Source: Microbulbifer hydrolyticus
Lineage (GTDB): Bacteria > Pseudomonadota > Gammaproteobacteria > Pseudomonadales > Cellvibrionaceae
Length of the DNA: 64,000 nucleotides
Direction of reading: 5' to 3'
Assembly: GCF_009931115.1 (NCBI RefSeq)
Contig: NZ_CP047491.1
Span: 1,268,001 to 1,332,000 of the forward strand
Of this stretch, positions 11,069 through 24,108 are shown piece after piece. The notes beneath the pieces were generated by a model. That model worked only from the letters and a program-made list of their open reading frames with translations. It did no database searches and was not told the DNA's origin. Made by a program: the position numbers and the translations under genes. The stretch's first letter is position 1. Each line of letters opens with the position of its first letter.

Positions 11069-12841
11069 ATGTCGAATATGCGAACAATAACCTTTGACGG
11101 TATCGTAATTGGCGGCGGCGGCGCGGGTATGCGCGCGGCGCTGCAGATGGCCCAGTCCGGTTTCAAGACTGCGGTAATCACCAAAGTATTCCCGACCCGT
11201 TCGCACACGGTTTCCGCCCAGGGCGGTATCACCTGTGCGATTGCCAGCGATGACCCCAATGACGATTGGCGCTGGCACATGTACGACACCGTCAAAGGCT
11301 CCGACTATATCGGTGACCAGGACGCGATCGAGTACATGTGTTCCGTAGGTCCGGAAGCCGTGTTCGAACTGGAGCACATGGGGCTGCCGTTCTCCCGTAC
11401 TAAAGAAGGACGCATCTATCAGCGTCCGTTTGGTGGCCAGTCCAAGGACTACGGCCGCGGTGGTCAGGCGGCGCGTACCTGTGCGGCAGCTGACCGTACC
11501 GGCCACGCCCTGCTGCACACGCTGTACCAGAACAACGTCAAGCACAATACCGTATTCCTGAACGAGTGGTTCGCGGTAGACCTGGTCAAGAACCAGGATG
11601 GCGCTGTTGTCGGTGTGATCGCGATCTGTATCGAAGACGGTGAAGTGGTTTTCATCAAGTCCAAGGCGACTGTATTTGCGACCGGTGGTGCCGGCCGTAT
11701 CTTCGCTTCCACCACCAATGCGCACATCAACACCGGCGACGGTGTGGGTATGGCCCTGCGCGCCGGTATGCCGGTGCAGGACATCGAGATGTGGCAGTTC
11801 CACCCGACCGGTATTGCCGGCGCTGGGGTACTGGTTACTGAAGGCTGTCGTGGTGAGGGCGGCTACCTGATCAACAAGGACGGCGAGCGCTTTATGGAGC
11901 GTTACGCGCCCAACGCCAAAGACCTGGCTTCCCGCGATGTGGTGGCCCGCTCCATGGTACTGGAGATCCTCGACGGCCGTGGTGCCGGCGAGAATGGCGA
12001 CCACGTATTCCTGAAGCTGGATCACCTGGGTGAAGAGCTGCTGCACAGCCGTTTGCCGGGTATCTGTGAACTGGCGAAGACCTTTGCCCACGCCGACCCG
12101 GTCAAAGAGCCGATCCCGGTTGTCCCGACCTGTCACTACATGATGGGCGGTATCCCGACCAACGTTCACGGCCAGGCCCTGACTCAGGACGCCTCCGGCA
12201 ATGACCATGTGATCGACGGTTTCTACGCCTGTGGCGAGGTTGCCTGTGTATCCGTACACGGTGCCAACCGTCTCGGTGGCAACTCGCTGCTGGACCTGGT
12301 GGTATTCGGTCGCGCATCCGGCCTGTTCATCGAAAAAGCCCTGCGCGAAGGTATTGAGAACCGCGAAGCATCCGAGTCGGATATCGAAGCGGCCATGGCG
12401 CGCCTGAACCGCCTCGAAACCACCAACGACGGCGAATCAGCCGCGGACCTGCGCACCGAGCTGCAGGGTGTCATGCAGAACCACTTCGGTGTATTCCGTC
12501 GCGGCGATTACATGGCCGAAGGTGTCAAGAAGCTGGAAGGTCTACGCGAACGTATCGCGAACGTCCGTCTGGATGACAAGTCCCGCGCATTCAACACTGC
12601 ACGTATCGAAGCGCTGGAGCTGCAAAACCTGCTGGAAGTAGCCGAAGCGACTGCCATCGCTGCGGAAGTCCGTACCGAGAGCCGTGGTGCTCATGCCCGC
12701 GAAGACTTCCAGGAGCGCGACGACGAGAACTGGCTGTGCCACTCCATGTACTTCCCTGCGGAAAAGCGTGTTGGCAAGCGTGCGGTTAACTTCACGCCCA
12801 GCACCGTGGAAGCTTTCGAGCCGAAAGCGCGTACTTATTAA
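11069..12841 (+). CDS. sdhA: Succinate dehydrogenase flavoprotein subunit
   Basis: A 590-residue subunit that oxidises succinate to fumarate. It has the dinucleotide-binding [11 protein letters not shown] at the N-terminus, the covalent FAD-attachment His in [10 protein letters not shown], and the substrate-site [18 protein letters not shown]. It starts three bases after sdhD and is followed 18 bases later by sdhB. Confidence 0.98.
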   Translation: MSNMRTITFDGIVIGGGGAGMRAALQMAQSGFKTAVITKVFPTRSHTVSAQGGITCAIASDDPNDDWRWHMYDTVKGSDYIGDQDAIEYMCSVGPEAVFELEHMGLPFSRTKEGRIYQRPFGGQSKDYGRGGQAARTCAAADRTGHALLHTLYQNNVKHNTVFLNEWFAVDLVKNQDGAVVGVIAICIEDGEVVFIKSKATVFATGGAGRIFASTTNAHINTGDGVGMALRAGMPVQDIEMWQFHPTGIAGAGVLVTEGCRGEGGYLINKDGERFMERYAPNAKDLASRDVVARSMVLEILDGRGAGENGDHVFLKLDHLGEELLHSRLPGICELAKTFAHADPVKEPIPVVPTCHYMMGGIPTNVHGQALTQDASGNDHVIDGFYACGEVACVSVHGANRLGGNSLLDLVVFGRASGLFIEKALREGIENREASESDIEAAMARLNRLETTNDGESAADLRTELQGVMQNHFGVFRRGDYMAEGVKKLEGLRERIANVRLDDKSRAFNTARIEALELQNLLEVAEATAIAAEVRTESRGAHAREDFQERDDENWLCHSMYFPAEKRVGKRAVNFTPSTVEAFEPKARTY

Positions 12842-12859
12842 TTCGGGAGCGGAAAGACC

Positions 12860-13564
12860 ATGTTGAAAGTAAGCATCTACCGTTACAACCCGGACACCGA
12901 TTCTGCGCCGTACATGCAGGATTACGATCTCGATACCCAGGGCAAGGACCTGATGGTGTTGGACGTACTGGAACTGCTGAAGGCTCAGGACCCGAGCCTG
13001 GCGTTCCGCCGCTCCTGCCGTGAGGGCGTATGCGGCTCCGACGGCATGAATATTTCAGGCAAGAACGGTCTTGCCTGTATCATGCCGATCTCTGAAGCGG
13101 CGCCGAAAGGCAAGCTGGTACTGCGCCCGCTGCCCGGTCTGCCGGTCATTCGTGACCTGGTGGTGGACATGGAGCAGTTCTACACCCAGTACAAGAAAAT
13201 CGAACCTTACCTGCAGAACGATTCACCGGCCCCGGCCATCGAACGCCTGCAGTCCCCGGAAGAGCGCGAAAAGCTGGATGGCCTCTACGAGTGTATTCTC
13301 TGTGCCTGTTGTTCCACCGCTTGCCCGTCCTTCTGGTGGAACCCCGACAAGTTCATCGGCCCGGCAGGCCTGCTGCAGGCATACCGCTTCCTGGCGGACA
13401 GCCGCGACGAAGCTACCGATGAGCGCCTCGGGAAACTGGACGACCCGTTCAGCGTATTCCGCTGCCACGGGATCCAGAACTGTGTGAACGTATGTCCCAA
13501 GGGCTTGAACCCCACTCGGGCCATCGGTCATATCCGCAATATGCTGATAACCCGCGCCGTGTAG
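12860..13564 (+). CDS. sdhB: Succinate dehydrogenase iron-sulfur subunit
   Basis: A 234-residue subunit carrying electrons from FAD to quinone. The [2Fe-2S] ligands lie in SCREGVCGSDGM plus the downstream LAC. The [4Fe-4S] and [3Fe-4S] ligands lie in CILCACCSTACP and CHGIQNCVNVCPKGLNP. It is the last sdh gene before a terminator. The start follows GGAGCGGAAAG. Confidence 0.98.
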   Translation: MLKVSIYRYNPDTDSAPYMQDYDLDTQGKDLMVLDVLELLKAQDPSLAFRRSCREGVCGSDGMNISGKNGLACIMPISEAAPKGKLVLRPLPGLPVIRDLVVDMEQFYTQYKKIEPYLQNDSPAPAIERLQSPEEREKLDGLYECILCACCSTACPSFWWNPDKFIGPAGLLQAYRFLADSRDEATDERLGKLDDPFSVFRCHGIQNCVNVCPKGLNPTRAIGHIRNMLITRAV

Positions 13565-13649
13565 GGAGTCCACTCCCGGGGGAACGCGGGTTCCCACCAA
13601 AAATAATCACAATTAGGCCGACAGCAAAGCAGGTGTCAGGCTTATACGA

Positions 13650-13684
13650 AAAAGGGGAGGTGTCTTTTTAGCGCCTCCCCTTTT
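13650..13684 (+). terminator. Terminator between sdhB and sucA
   Basis: A 13-bp stem AAAAGGGGAGGTG/CGCCTCCCCTTTT with one G-U pair and a 9-base loop, ending in four T. Probably partial, since sdh and suc genes are usually co-transcribed. Confidence 0.7.
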
Positions 13685-13752
13685 GTGAGTGAAAGACAGG
13701 AAAGAGCGGCGTGAAATTCAAGGGTGCGCGCCGTCAACTGAGGTAGGCATTA

Positions 13753-16578
13753 ATGCACGAAAGTACAATGGAGGAGCTCTGGCGTACTTCGCATATCTCT
13801 GGTGGCAACGCCGGATACGTGGAGGAGCTGTACGAGACCTATCTGCACGACCCAAGCGGTGTGCCGGAAGAATGGCGCAGTTATTTTGACAGCCTCCCGC
13901 GTGTCAATGGCGGTGATGTCTCACATGCCGCTATTCGTCAGCACTTCGAGCTGTTGGCGAAAAACCGTACCCGTCCTCTCGCCGCTCCCGGCGCCGGCTC
14001 TGTCAATGTGGAGCACGAGCGCAAGCAGATCAAAGTTCTGCAACTGATCAATTCCTACCGTCACCGCGGTCACAAAAAAGCCACCCTGGACCCGTTGGGT
14101 ATCATGGCGCGCGAACAGGTGCCGGATCTGCAGCTAAACTACCATGGCCTCACGGAAGGGGATTTCGATACCACCTTCCAGACCGGCGATCTGTTTTTCG
14201 GCAACGGCGAAGCGACGCTGCGTGAAATTGTCGAAGGCCTCGAGAATACCTATTGCGGCAATCTCGGTGCAGAGATCATGCACCTGTCCAATCTGGACGA
14301 GCAGCAGTGGTTCCAGCAGCGCCTTGAGCGCAGCCAGTCGAAGCCTACCTTCGGCAACGATGTCCGCACCGAAATCCTGCAGCGTTTGTCTGCCGCTGAA
14401 GGTCTTGAGCGCCACCTGGATTCCAAATACCCGGGAACCAAACGCTTTGGCGTGGAAGGCGGCGAGAGCCTGATTCCGCTGATGGATGCACTGATCCGAC
14501 GCTCCGGTACCTACAGCGTCAAAGAAATCGTGATCGGCATGGCGCACCGCGGCCGTCTGAACACGCTGGTCAACATCCTGGGTAAAAACCCGGCGGACCT
14601 GTTCGAAGAATTCGAGGGCAAGAAAACCCTGGATACTTCCGGCGACGTGAAATATCACCAGGGCTTCTCTTCCAACGTGATGACCCCCGGCGGCGAAGTG
14701 CATCTGGCACTGGCATTCAACCCCTCGCACCTCGAGATCTGTGCGCCGGTGGTTGTCGGTTCCGTGCGCGCTCGTCAGGACCGTCGTGGCGACAGCGCCG
14801 GCGAGAAAGTGATGCCGATCAATATCCACGGTGATGCGGCGTTCGCCGGCCAGGGCGTGGTGCAGGAAACCCTGCAGATGTCCCAGACCCGGGGCTACTA
14901 CACCGGCGGCAGTATTCACCTGGTGCTGAACAACCAGGTGGGCTTCACTACCAGCAAACGCGAAGACGCCCGCTCCACCGAGTACTGTACCGATGTCGCG
15001 AAGATGATCGACGCTCCGGTACTGCACGTAAATGGTGATGATCCGGAAGCGGTTGTGCTCGCGGGCTTGCTCGCCGTGGACTACCGCTACGAGTTCAAGA
15101 AAGACATCGTCATCGACCTGGTGTGTTACCGCCGTCGCGGCCACAACGAGACCGATGATCCGTCTGGTACCCAGCCGCTGATGTACCAGACCATCCGCAA
15201 GCACAAGACCACGCGTACCCTCTATGCCGAAAAGCTGATCGCTGAGGGCGTGGTAAGCAAGGCGGAAGCCGACAAGCTGGCCAATGACTACCGGGACAAG
15301 CTGGACCGCGGTGAAGATGTGGCCACCGGTCTGGTGAAAAAGCCTGACGAGTCCATGTTCGTCGACTGGCGCCCCTACCTGAACCACGAGTGGACCGCGG
15401 AAGGCGACACCAGCTTCGAGCTGACAAAGCTGAAAGATGTGGCCACCCGTATGACGACCGTTCCCGACGGCATCGTGATGCAGCGTCAGGTGTCCAAGAT
15501 TTATGAAGACCGCCGCAAGATGGCCGGTGGGGCGCTGCCCCTGAACTGGGGCATGGCGGAAACCCTGGCCTACGGAACGCTGCTGGAAGAGGGCTTTATG
15601 GTCCGCTTTGCCGGTGAGGACGTTGGTCGCGGTACCTTCTCCCACCGCCACGCGGTGATTCACAGCCAGAAAGATGGGCAGAGCTACGTACCCCTGCAGC
15701 ATATGTTTGAAGGCCAGCCGCGTTTCGACATCTACGATTCGCTGCTGTCCGAGGAAGCGGTACTGGCCTTCGAATACGGCTACGCCACGACCACCCCGAA
15801 ATCCCTGGTGGTGTGGGAAGCGCAGTTTGGTGACTTCGCCAACGGTGCCCAGGTCGTCATCGACCAGTTCATCACTTCCGGTGAGCACAAGTGGGGCCGC
15901 ATGTGTGGCCTGGTGATGTTGCTGCCGCACGGCTATGAAGGTCAGGGACCAGAGCACTCCTCTGCGCGCCTTGAGCGCTTCATGCAGCTGTGCGCCGAGC
16001 ACAATATCCAGGTGTGTAATGCCACCACCCCGGCACAGATTTTCCACCTGCTGCGCCGCCAGGCCGTGCGCCCGATGCGCCGTCCGCTGGTGATCATGAG
16101 CCCGAAGTGGATCCTGCGCCACAAACTGGCCACCTCCACCTTGGACGAGCTGGCCGAAGGACAATTCCACAACGTGATCGGCGACCAGGGCGTAGACCCG
16201 GCCAAGGTCAAGCGCCTGGTACTTTGCTCCGGGAAGGTTTACTACCACTTGCTGGAAGCGCGAATGGAGCGTGAGCAGGAAGATGTGGCACTGGTGCGCA
16301 TCGAGCAGCTCTATCCGTTCCCGGACGACGAGTTCCTGGCTGCGGTATCCGCATTCAAGAACATCAAGAGCGTCGCCTGGTGTCAGGAAGAGCCGATGAA
16401 CCAGGGGGCCTGGTACTCCAGTCAGCACCACCTGCGTCGTCTGCTGAACGAAGCACATCCAAAACTGGAGCTGGAATATGTCGGCCGCGCGGCTTCTGCT
16501 GCACCGGCGGCGGGCTATATGTCCACGCACCTGGAAGAACAGAATACGTTCATCAATGAGGCGCTGACTGTCAAATAA
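13753..16578 (+). CDS. sucA: 2-oxoglutarate dehydrogenase E1 component
   Basis: A 941-residue thiamine-diphosphate enzyme that decarboxylates 2-oxoglutarate and transfers succinyl to the lipoyl arm of SucB. Visible motifs are [13 protein letters not shown], the ThDP/Mg region [15 protein letters not shown] through LVLNNQVGF, and the C-terminal transketolase-like domain. It opens with a conserved E2-binding N-terminus ([22 protein letters not shown]). The start follows GAGGTAGG. Confidence 0.98.
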   Translation: MHESTMEELWRTSHISGGNAGYVEELYETYLHDPSGVPEEWRSYFDSLPRVNGGDVSHAAIRQHFELLAKNRTRPLAAPGAGSVNVEHERKQIKVLQLINSYRHRGHKKATLDPLGIMAREQVPDLQLNYHGLTEGDFDTTFQTGDLFFGNGEATLREIVEGLENTYCGNLGAEIMHLSNLDEQQWFQQRLERSQSKPTFGNDVRTEILQRLSAAEGLERHLDSKYPGTKRFGVEGGESLIPLMDALIRRSGTYSVKEIVIGMAHRGRLNTLVNILGKNPADLFEEFEGKKTLDTSGDVKYHQGFSSNVMTPGGEVHLALAFNPSHLEICAPVVVGSVRARQDRRGDSAGEKVMPINIHGDAAFAGQGVVQETLQMSQTRGYYTGGSIHLVLNNQVGFTTSKREDARSTEYCTDVAKMIDAPVLHVNGDDPEAVVLAGLLAVDYRYEFKKDIVIDLVCYRRRGHNETDDPSGTQPLMYQTIRKHKTTRTLYAEKLIAEGVVSKAEADKLANDYRDKLDRGEDVATGLVKKPDESMFVDWRPYLNHEWTAEGDTSFELTKLKDVATRMTTVPDGIVMQRQVSKIYEDRRKMAGGALPLNWGMAETLAYGTLLEEGFMVRFAGEDVGRGTFSHRHAVIHSQKDGQSYVPLQHMFEGQPRFDIYDSLLSEEAVLAFEYGYATTTPKSLVVWEAQFGDFANGAQVVIDQFITSGEHKWGRMCGLVMLLPHGYEGQGPEHSSARLERFMQLCAEHNIQVCNATTPAQIFHLLRRQAVRPMRRPLVIMSPKWILRHKLATSTLDELAEGQFHNVIGDQGVDPAKVKRLVLCSGKVYYHLLEARMEREQEDVALVRIEQLYPFPDDEFLAAVSAFKNIKSVAWCQEEPMNQGAWYSSQHHLRRLLNEAHPKLELEYVGRAASAAPAAGYMSTHLEEQNTFINEALTVK

Positions 16579-16619
16579 GGCAGCAGTACAACGAAGAGCA
16601 ATCTCAGGAAACAGGAACA

Positions 16620-17822
16620 ATGACCATCGAGATTAAAGCGCCAACTTTCCCGGAATCCGTTCAGGACGGCACTGTTGCCACCTGGCACAAACAACCGGGT
16701 GAAGCCGTGTCCCGCGATGAACTGATCGTGGATATTGAAACCGACAAAGTGGTGCTGGAAGTTGTTGCACCCGCAGACGGCGCCATCAGCGAAATTATCA
16801 AGGGAGAGGGCGACACCGTTCTCTCCAACGAAGTGATCGCCAAGTTCGAGGAAGGTGCCGGCGGCAGCGCTGGTGACTCTTCCGAAGCGGCACCTGCTGC
16901 AGAAGAAAAGGCGGAGGCTCCGGCTCCCGCTGGCGGCGAGAAAATCGCCATGCCTTCCGCGAAAAAAATGGCCGCGGAAAAGGGCGTCGACATTGCGGGT
17001 GTTGAAGGAACCGGCAAAGGTGGTCGCGTTCTGAAAGAAGACGTGATGAAAGCGGGCTCTGCACCGGCCGCCGCTGCTGCTCCGGCCGCTGCCGCCGAGG
17101 TCGCCGTTGCACCGGGTGAGCGCGTTGAGAAGCGTGTACCGATGACGCGCATGCGCAAGCGCATCGCCGAGCGCCTGCTGGATGCATCCCAGTCCACTGC
17201 CATGCTCACTACGTTCAACGAAGTGAACATGAAGCCGATCATGGACTTGCGTAAAAACTACAAAGACCTGTTCGAGAAGACCCACAATGGCACCCGCCTG
17301 GGCTTTATGGGCTTCTTCGTAAAAGCGGCCACTGAAGCGCTGAAGCGTTACACCGCCGTGAATGCCTCCATCGACGGCAACGATATCGTGTATCACGGTT
17401 ACCAGGACATCGGTGTAGCGGTTTCCTCGCCGAAAGGCCTGGTGGTGCCGGTACTGCGCAATGCCGAGCACATGGGTCTTGCGGACATCGAAAACAACAT
17501 CCGCGACATGGGCCTGCGCGCGCGTGACGGCAAGCTGACCATCGAAGAAATGACCGGCGGCACCTTTACCATCACCAACGGTGGTGTATTCGGTTCCCTG
17601 CTGTCCACCCCGATCCTGAACCCGCCGCAGACCGCAATTCTGGGCATGCACAAAATTCAGGAGCGCCCGATGGCGGTCGACGGAAAAGTAGAAATCCTGC
17701 CGATGATGTACCTGGCACTGTCTTACGATCACCGACTGATCGACGGCAAGGAAGCGGTTGGCTTCCTGGTTGCGATCAAGGAAATGATCGAAGATCCGGC
17801 GCGCATCCTGCTGGAAGTCTAA
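16620..17822 (+). CDS. sucB: Dihydrolipoyllysine succinyltransferase (E2)
   Basis: A 400-residue core of the 2-oxoglutarate dehydrogenase complex. One N-terminal lipoyl domain has the lipoylated Lys in [11 protein letters not shown]. An Ala/Pro linker, a peripheral-subunit-binding domain ([12 protein letters not shown]) and a second Ala-rich linker follow. The catalytic acyltransferase domain ends with [16 protein letters not shown], where His and Asp are the active-site pair. Start follows AGGAA. Confidence 0.98.
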   Translation: MTIEIKAPTFPESVQDGTVATWHKQPGEAVSRDELIVDIETDKVVLEVVAPADGAISEIIKGEGDTVLSNEVIAKFEEGAGGSAGDSSEAAPAAEEKAEAPAPAGGEKIAMPSAKKMAAEKGVDIAGVEGTGKGGRVLKEDVMKAGSAPAAAAAPAAAAEVAVAPGERVEKRVPMTRMRKRIAERLLDASQSTAMLTTFNEVNMKPIMDLRKNYKDLFEKTHNGTRLGFMGFFVKAATEALKRYTAVNASIDGNDIVYHGYQDIGVAVSSPKGLVVPVLRNAEHMGLADIENNIRDMGLRARDGKLTIEEMTGGTFTITNGGVFGSLLSTPILNPPQTAILGMHKIQERPMAVDGKVEILPMMYLALSYDHRLIDGKEAVGFLVAIKEMIEDPARILLEV

Positions 17823-17979
17823 GCCGTCCGATTTTTGGAGATAGGGCGGTTAGCCGGTGTCCGGTGATCGCCCGAAACATATGAGCCTGTTTTTGATGCA
17901 GGCATCAGCGGCACCAAGACCGCCTCAGGGAATGCCGGGAAGATCCCCGGCCATGCGGATTCAAGTCCGCATACGTTGA

Positions 17980-19446
<1,467 letters not shown>

Positions 19447-19598
19447 GCGACTCGCAGTTTCGGGGCGGTAACCCGGTTATCGTCCCGGTTTCATTTCAGA
19501 GTTCTGGTACTGCAAAGAAGCAAACCAGAAATTCTGTCTAAAGGTGCAGAGCAATCTGCAATTGGTAAACACATTTCAAATGTGAATTGGTATTGACT

Positions 19599-20765
19599 AT
19601 GAACTTGCATGAGTATCAGGGCAAACAACTGTTTGCAGCATACGGATTGCCGGTTTCCAAAGGCATCGCAGCGGAAACCCCGGCAGCAGCAGCAGCGGCA
19701 GCAGACGAAATCGGCGGAGACAAGTGGGTTGTTAAAGCCCAGGTACACGCCGGCGGCCGCGGTAAAGCGGGCGGCGTGAAGCTGGTGGACTCCAAAGCGG
19801 AAATTGAAGAATTCGCCAAAAAGTGGCTGGGTAACAATCTGGTAACTTACCAGACAGACGAAAACGGCCAGCCGGTTTCCCGCATTCTGGTAGAAACCTG
19901 CACCGACATCGACCAGGAACTGTACCTGGGCGCGGTCGTTGACCGTTCCACCCGTCGCATCGTTTTTATGGCCTCCACCGAAGGCGGTGTTGAGATCGAG
20001 AAGGTTGCGGAAGAGACCCCGGAAAAAATCCTGAAAGCCACCATCGACCCGCTGGTAGGCGCTCAGCCTTACCAGGCGCGCGAGCTGGCATTCCAGCTGG
20101 GCCTGGAAGGCGACCAGATCAAGCAGTTCACCAAGATCTTCCTGGGCCTCGCCAAGATGTTCGAAGAGAAAGATCTGGCCCTGCTGGAAATCAACCCGCT
20201 GGTAATCACCCCAGAGAAAAACCTGCACTGCCTCGACGCCAAGATCGTGATCGACAGCAACGCGCTGTATCGTCACCCGGATCTGCGTGAAATGCACGAC
20301 CCGTCTCAGGAAGACGAGCGTGAAGCACACGCTGCCAGGTGGGACCTGAACTACGTAGCGCTGGATGGCAACATCGGCTGCATGGTAAACGGTGCCGGCC
20401 TGGCCATGGGTACCATGGATATCGTGAACCTGCACGGCGGCAAGCCGGCCAACTTCCTGGACGTTGGTGGTGGTGCGACCAAAGAGCGCGTGGTTGAAGC
20501 GTTCAAGATCATCCTGTCTGACGAAAACGTGAAGGCAGTACTGATCAACATCTTCGGCGGCATCGTTCGCTGCGACATGATTGCAGAAGGCGTTATCGGC
20601 GCAGTTAAAGAGGTTGGCGTTAAGATTCCGGTTGTTGTTCGCCTTGAAGGTAACAACGCAGACCTGGGCGCCAAAGTACTGAGCGACAGCGGTCTGAATA
20701 TTATCGCGGCCACCAGCCTGACCGACGCGGCAGAGCAAGTGGTTAAAGCTGCGGAGGGTAAATAA
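19599..20765 (+). CDS. sucC: Succinyl-CoA synthetase beta subunit
   Basis: A 388-residue subunit with an ATP-grasp nucleotide-binding fold, [12 protein letters not shown] at the start and [11 protein letters not shown] in the nucleotide site. The C-terminal CoA-ligase domain has [15 protein letters not shown]. It pairs with SucD to make ATP or GTP from succinyl-CoA. The ATG at 19599 is the family start; an in-frame TTG 12 bases upstream is disregarded. Confidence 0.98.
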   Translation: MNLHEYQGKQLFAAYGLPVSKGIAAETPAAAAAAADEIGGDKWVVKAQVHAGGRGKAGGVKLVDSKAEIEEFAKKWLGNNLVTYQTDENGQPVSRILVETCTDIDQELYLGAVVDRSTRRIVFMASTEGGVEIEKVAEETPEKILKATIDPLVGAQPYQARELAFQLGLEGDQIKQFTKIFLGLAKMFEEKDLALLEINPLVITPEKNLHCLDAKIVIDSNALYRHPDLREMHDPSQEDEREAHAARWDLNYVALDGNIGCMVNGAGLAMGTMDIVNLHGGKPANFLDVGGGATKERVVEAFKIILSDENVKAVLINIFGGIVRCDMIAEGVIGAVKEVGVKIPVVVRLEGNNADLGAKVLSDSGLNIIAATSLTDAAEQVVKAAEGK

Positions 20766-20767
20766 TC

Positions 20768-21640
20768 ATGTCAGTACTGATTAACAAAGATACCAAAGTA
20801 ATCTGTCAGGGCTTCACTGGCTCCCAGGGTACTTTCCACTCCGAGCAAGCCATCGAGTACGGTACAAAAATGGTCGGCGGTGTAACCCCGGGCAAGGGCG
20901 GCCAGACTCACCTGGGCCTGCCGGTGTTCAACACCGTGAAAGAAGCTGTAGAAGCTACCGGCGCAGAAGCGTCTGTGATCTACGTACCGGCGCCGTTCTG
21001 TAAGGACTCCATCCTGGAAGCGGCGAACGGCGGTATCAAGCTGATCGTATGCATCACCGAAGGCATTCCTACCATGGATATGCTGGATGCCAAGGTTAAA
21101 TGTGACGAGCTGGGCGTACGCCTGATCGGCCCGAACTGCCCGGGCGTGATTACTCCGGGTGAGTGCAAGATCGGCATCATGCCGGGTCACATCCACAAGC
21201 CGGGTAAAGTGGGCATCGTTTCCCGCTCTGGCACCCTGACCTATGAAGCGGTCAAGCAGACTACCGACCACGGCTTCGGCCAGTCCACCTGCGTGGGCAT
21301 CGGTGGCGACCCCATCCCGGGCTCCAACTTCATCGACATTCTGGAAATGTTCCAGAACGACCCGCAGACCGAAGCGATCGTAATGATCGGCGAGATCGGT
21401 GGTTCTGCTGAAGAAGAAGCGGCTGCTTACATCAAGGCAAACGTCACCAAGCCGGTGGTTTCCTACATCGCTGGTGTAACCGCTCCTCCTGGCAAGCGCA
21501 TGGGCCACGCTGGTGCGATCATCTCCGGTGGTAAAGGCACCGCGGACGAGAAGTTCGCAGCGCTGGAAGACGCTGGTGTTAAAACCGTCCGCTCCCTGGC
21601 GGAAATCGGTAATGCTCTGAAGGAAATCACTGGCTGGTAA
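20768..21640 (+). CDS. sucD: Succinyl-CoA synthetase alpha subunit
   Basis: A 290-residue CoA-binding subunit. The phosphorylated catalytic His is in [17 protein letters not shown], and [19 protein letters not shown] is the conserved core. Its ATG lies two bases after sucC, and its ribosome binding site GGAGGG is within the end of sucC, so translation is probably coupled. It ends the TCA operon at a strong terminator. Confidence 0.98.
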   Translation: MSVLINKDTKVICQGFTGSQGTFHSEQAIEYGTKMVGGVTPGKGGQTHLGLPVFNTVKEAVEATGAEASVIYVPAPFCKDSILEAANGGIKLIVCITEGIPTMDMLDAKVKCDELGVRLIGPNCPGVITPGECKIGIMPGHIHKPGKVGIVSRSGTLTYEAVKQTTDHGFGQSTCVGIGGDPIPGSNFIDILEMFQNDPQTEAIVMIGEIGGSAEEEAAAYIKANVTKPVVSYIAGVTAPPGKRMGHAGAIISGGKGTADEKFAALEDAGVKTVRSLAEIGNALKEITGW

Positions 21641-21662
21641 TCAGCTATTGCTTCTGATGCAT

Positions 21663-21692
21663 AAAAAAAGCTGCCTTCGGGCAGCTTTTTTT
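21663..21692 (+). terminator. Terminator of the suc operon
   Basis: AAAAAAAGCTGCC, loop TTCG, GGCAGCTTTTTTT: a stable stem with a U tract, 20 bases after sucD. The next 265 bases hold no gene I recognise. Confidence 0.9.
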
Positions 21693-21957
21693 ATGCCTGT
21701 AGCTCGAATTCCTGGTTAATCCTGCTGTCTCTCCTGGTGGCGGGAATCCTTGCCTCCCAGGCAGTTTGTTGGTAACTTCGAAAGCCCAATGCGCCAATGT
21801 TTGCCACGCCAATTCAGGAACAATTACGTTTCAGGGCATTTCTGGGTAATCGTCGTAACGGCTGCTAGGCCGAGGAAGTGGCTTCACATAGCAAATTGGC
21901 AAGGCTATGTGGTCGACTTGAATGGAAAGTCAAAATATTCAAAAGGGAGTTTTAAGT

Positions 21958-22647
21958 GTGAGAACAGTGCCTGGTAAACCGACTCGGTTAGACGTCCAGA
22001 GTATCTCTATGCAACTTTTGTATAGAGGCTTTTCGAAGATGCCGTTGATACCGACGAGCGCGCGATACAACATTACTCTGTCTCATAGCCAGAAGTTTGT
22101 ATGGTATCGCGTTGCGAAAGTTGGTACGCGAACTATTTTTAATCACCTGAAAGATAGTGGCGTTCCTCTTGATGTGGAGCACGCAAGTTGGCTCCATTAC
22201 CCTGTGAAATCTTTTGAAGACTATTTCAAGTTTGCGTTCGTACGCAATCCCTGGGATAGGGTCGTCTCCTGTTGGCGCAACAAGGTTTCGAAGAGCGCCA
22301 ACAAGAATTTCTTTCAGCTACCGGAGTCGAAGGCTAAAACTCTTCAAACCTTTGAAGGGTTTGTGGACTTCCTGTCTACCGTTGATATAAAAAACTGCGA
22401 CCGTCATATACGCGCGCAGTCGGCACTGATTGATCTAAACTCGGTTGATTATATTGGCCGAATGGAGACGTTTAATGACGATGTTGATTATGTCTTCAAG
22501 AAGCTGAAGTTGCCTGAAAAGGAAATGGTCAGCCGAAATGTGACGTCGTCGGAAACATCCTACAAGCAATATTATTCGGACGACTTGGCCAGCAAGGTTG
22601 CCAAAATCTACCGCAAAGATATTCAGGTATTCGGGTACGAATTTTAA
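21958..22647 (+). CDS. Sulfotransferase family protein (Sulfotransfer_2-like)
   Basis: A 229-residue protein resembling carbohydrate sulfotransferases that use PAPS. The phosphosulfate-binding loop is WYRVAKVGTRTI (about residues 49-60) and the 3'-phosphate site is FAFVRNPWDRVVSCWRNK (about 92-109). The GTG at 21958 is preferred because AAGGGAG lies 8 bases upstream; the in-frame ATG at 21922 has no ribosome binding site. Base composition is clearly more AT-rich than the TCA genes before it, suggesting acquisition. The acceptor is unknown; cell-surface polysaccharide is the usual target of such enzymes. Confidence 0.75.
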   Translation: MRTVPGKPTRLDVQSISMQLLYRGFSKMPLIPTSARYNITLSHSQKFVWYRVAKVGTRTIFNHLKDSGVPLDVEHASWLHYPVKSFEDYFKFAFVRNPWDRVVSCWRNKVSKSANKNFFQLPESKAKTLQTFEGFVDFLSTVDIKNCDRHIRAQSALIDLNSVDYIGRMETFNDDVDYVFKKLKLPEKEMVSRNVTSSETSYKQYYSDDLASKVAKIYRKDIQVFGYEF

Positions 22648-22692
22648 CGTTGTTTTACTTTTGATTTTTTCTGCGTATACGTCCGCACTCAG

Positions 22693-22716
22693 AAGCTGCT
22701 CCCGGGCAGCTTTTTT
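22693..22716 (+). terminator. Terminator of the sulfotransferase gene
   Basis: Stem AAGCTGC/GCAGCTT with a 6-base CG-rich loop, followed by TTTT. It lies 46 bases after the stop codon. Confidence 0.75.
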
Positions 22717-22749
22717 GTGCCTACGCAAGCTTGCCTATCGCTGTTTTCA

Positions 22750-23751
22750 CTAGCTAATGCCGTGTTCTGCGGCTAGCCGATCCAAAGGACTGAGAGTATC
22801 GTTTGCATGTTCTCCTATGACATGGGTATAGATCATCGTTGTCTTGACGTCACTGTGTCCCAGTAATTCCTGGATAGTACGAATATCCGTACCAGCAGCG
22901 AGCAAGTGCGTGGCAAATGAATGCCGAAAAGTATGGCAGCTGGCCGCCTTCCGGATCTCTGCCTTGCCAATCGCACGAGCCACGGCGCGCCGTACCTGTT
23001 GTTCGCGTATATGATGCCGGCGCATCACTTGCATGCTAGGGCAGAATGCAGGCCCATCAGCAGGGAAGACATACAGCAAGGCCGTTTTATCGTGCTTCGC
23101 ACTAACAGAGTTGGCCTCTGGTCGATAAATAGCCCCAACCCCTTCTTCACAGTCCCTGCGATGCAATGCCATCGCCATCTCAACCTGAGCCTGCAGCGGC
23201 GCAACCAGTGCCGCAGGCAACAGCGTACGGCGTGCCTTATTACCCTTGGCCTCGTTCACTGTTATTGCTTGCTGCTCAAAATCAAAATCCTGTATTCGTA
23301 GACGTACGGCTTCCATTACACGCAATCCGGAGCCGTACATCAGCGATGCGACGAGCCAGCTTTCTCCCTTTAGGAAAGAAAGTATCCTCATCGCTTCATC
23401 TTGACTGAATACAACAGGCAGCTTTCTCCCTTTATTGGCACGGGTAAAATTCAAAGTTCCAATATCGAGGCGCAGAAACTGCCGATAGAGAAAGACCACA
23501 GCATTGAGCGCCGTTTTCTGGGTATTGATTGATACCGATCGATCACAAGCAAGGTGACGGAGCCAATCGTCGATGTGCTCTCCATTGAGGTGCTCCGGCC
23601 TCTGCATACCATGAAACCGGATGTAGCCTCGAATCCAACGGCAGTAAGTTTCTTCCGTCCTGAATGCTAGTCGCTTTGCGCGCATGAATGCTCGTAAGCG
23701 ATCCATAAACTTAACTGGGGGAGAGGGTAGAGGGCGAGGTACGTCTTCCAT
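22750..23751 (-). CDS. intI: Integron integrase (tyrosine recombinase)
   Basis: A 333-residue IntI-type recombinase inserting and excising cassettes at attI and attC. The catalytic set is complete: R144 ([11 protein letters not shown]), K169 (NEAKGNK), H273 and R276 (CHTFRHSF), H299 (LLGHSD) and nucleophile Y308 (TTMIYTH). The additional IntI-specific segment between the Lys and His-Arg boxes is present (about 225-260, VFPADGPAF to [14 protein letters not shown]). N-terminal SAM-like domain at about 15-95. The ATG at 23751 is chosen because AAGGGG lies 6 bases upstream; an in-frame TTG at 23769 is less likely. No frameshift or stop, so the integron is probably active. A LexA-like box precedes it. 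Confidence 0.95.
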   Translation of the reverse strand: MEDVPRPLPSPPVKFMDRLRAFMRAKRLAFRTEETYCRWIRGYIRFHGMQRPEHLNGEHIDDWLRHLACDRSVSINTQKTALNAVVFLYRQFLRLDIGTLNFTRANKGRKLPVVFSQDEAMRILSFLKGESWLVASLMYGSGLRVMEAVRLRIQDFDFEQQAITVNEAKGNKARRTLLPAALVAPLQAQVEMAMALHRRDCEEGVGAIYRPEANSVSAKHDKTALLYVFPADGPAFCPSMQVMRRHHIREQQVRRAVARAIGKAEIRKAASCHTFRHSFATHLLAAGTDIRTIQELLGHSDVKTTMIYTHVIGEHANDTLSPLDRLAAEHGIS

Positions 23752-23774
23752 GTTTGACCCCTTAGACAAATGAA

Positions 23775-23790
23775 ATGTATGAATATACAG
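23775..23790 (-). promoter_or_regulatory. LexA-like box in the intI promoter
   Basis: Minus strand CTGTATATTCATACAT fits the LexA pattern CTGT-N8-ACAG with one mismatch, 24 bases before the intI start. SOS control of intI is established for class 1 and Vibrio integrons. Confidence 0.6.
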
Positions 23791-23813
23791 TATTTTGTCT
23801 ATTTTCTGTCCCT

Positions 23814-23819
23814 CGTCAA
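23814..23819 (-). promoter_or_regulatory. Candidate -35 of the intI promoter
   Basis: TTGACG on the minus strand. The 17-base spaced -10 would be AAAATA, which is poor; the LexA-like box lies immediately downstream of it. Confidence 0.35.
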
Positions 23820-24009
23820 TTACAATCGATTACACTGCCCTATATCTACCGAGAGTTACCAGTCCCCAGAAAAAAATCTATATATATCAGAGAGTTAATT
23901 TAGCTTTGTGGAGTTGAGATAGTGGGCAGCATGATCAATTTTGTGCTCCCCAGTGGACCGGGCGAATGGCCGGAAACCTTGACGCCGCAAGGGCTAGCGC
24001 GCATTCTTG

Positions 24010-24079
24010 TCGTAAATAATCACGGTGGATAGCGGGCGGCAGAATATGGCGCACATCGCCCACGATATAACTGTTAACT
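24010..24079 (+). other. Probable attI site
   Basis: The core site is G^TTAACTG at 24073-24080. It is identified because the R'' box of the first attC (CAGTTAAC, 24414-24421) is its exact 8-base complement, which places the left end of cassette 1 at 24074. The 5' limit is set by the usual attI length of about 65 bases. The region 23791-24010 between the intI promoter and attI is AT-rich; a cassette promoter Pc is expected there or inside intI, but none could be placed. Confidence 0.65.
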
Positions 24080-24108
24080 GCAATTAGTCGGCAAAGTCCG
24101 GATAGATA

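Noticed and set aside
10586..12259. Minus-strand open frame of 557 codons opposite sdhA
   Set aside because: Shadow frame of sdhA; low-complexity His/Val-rich product without family.
14134..16620. Long minus-strand open frame opposite sucA
   Set aside because: Shadow frame; sucA is certain on the plus strand and the antisense product matches nothing.
21750..21977. 75-codon plus-strand open frame before the sulfotransferase
   Set aside because: No ribosome binding site or family; it overlaps the start of the sulfotransferase gene in another frame.
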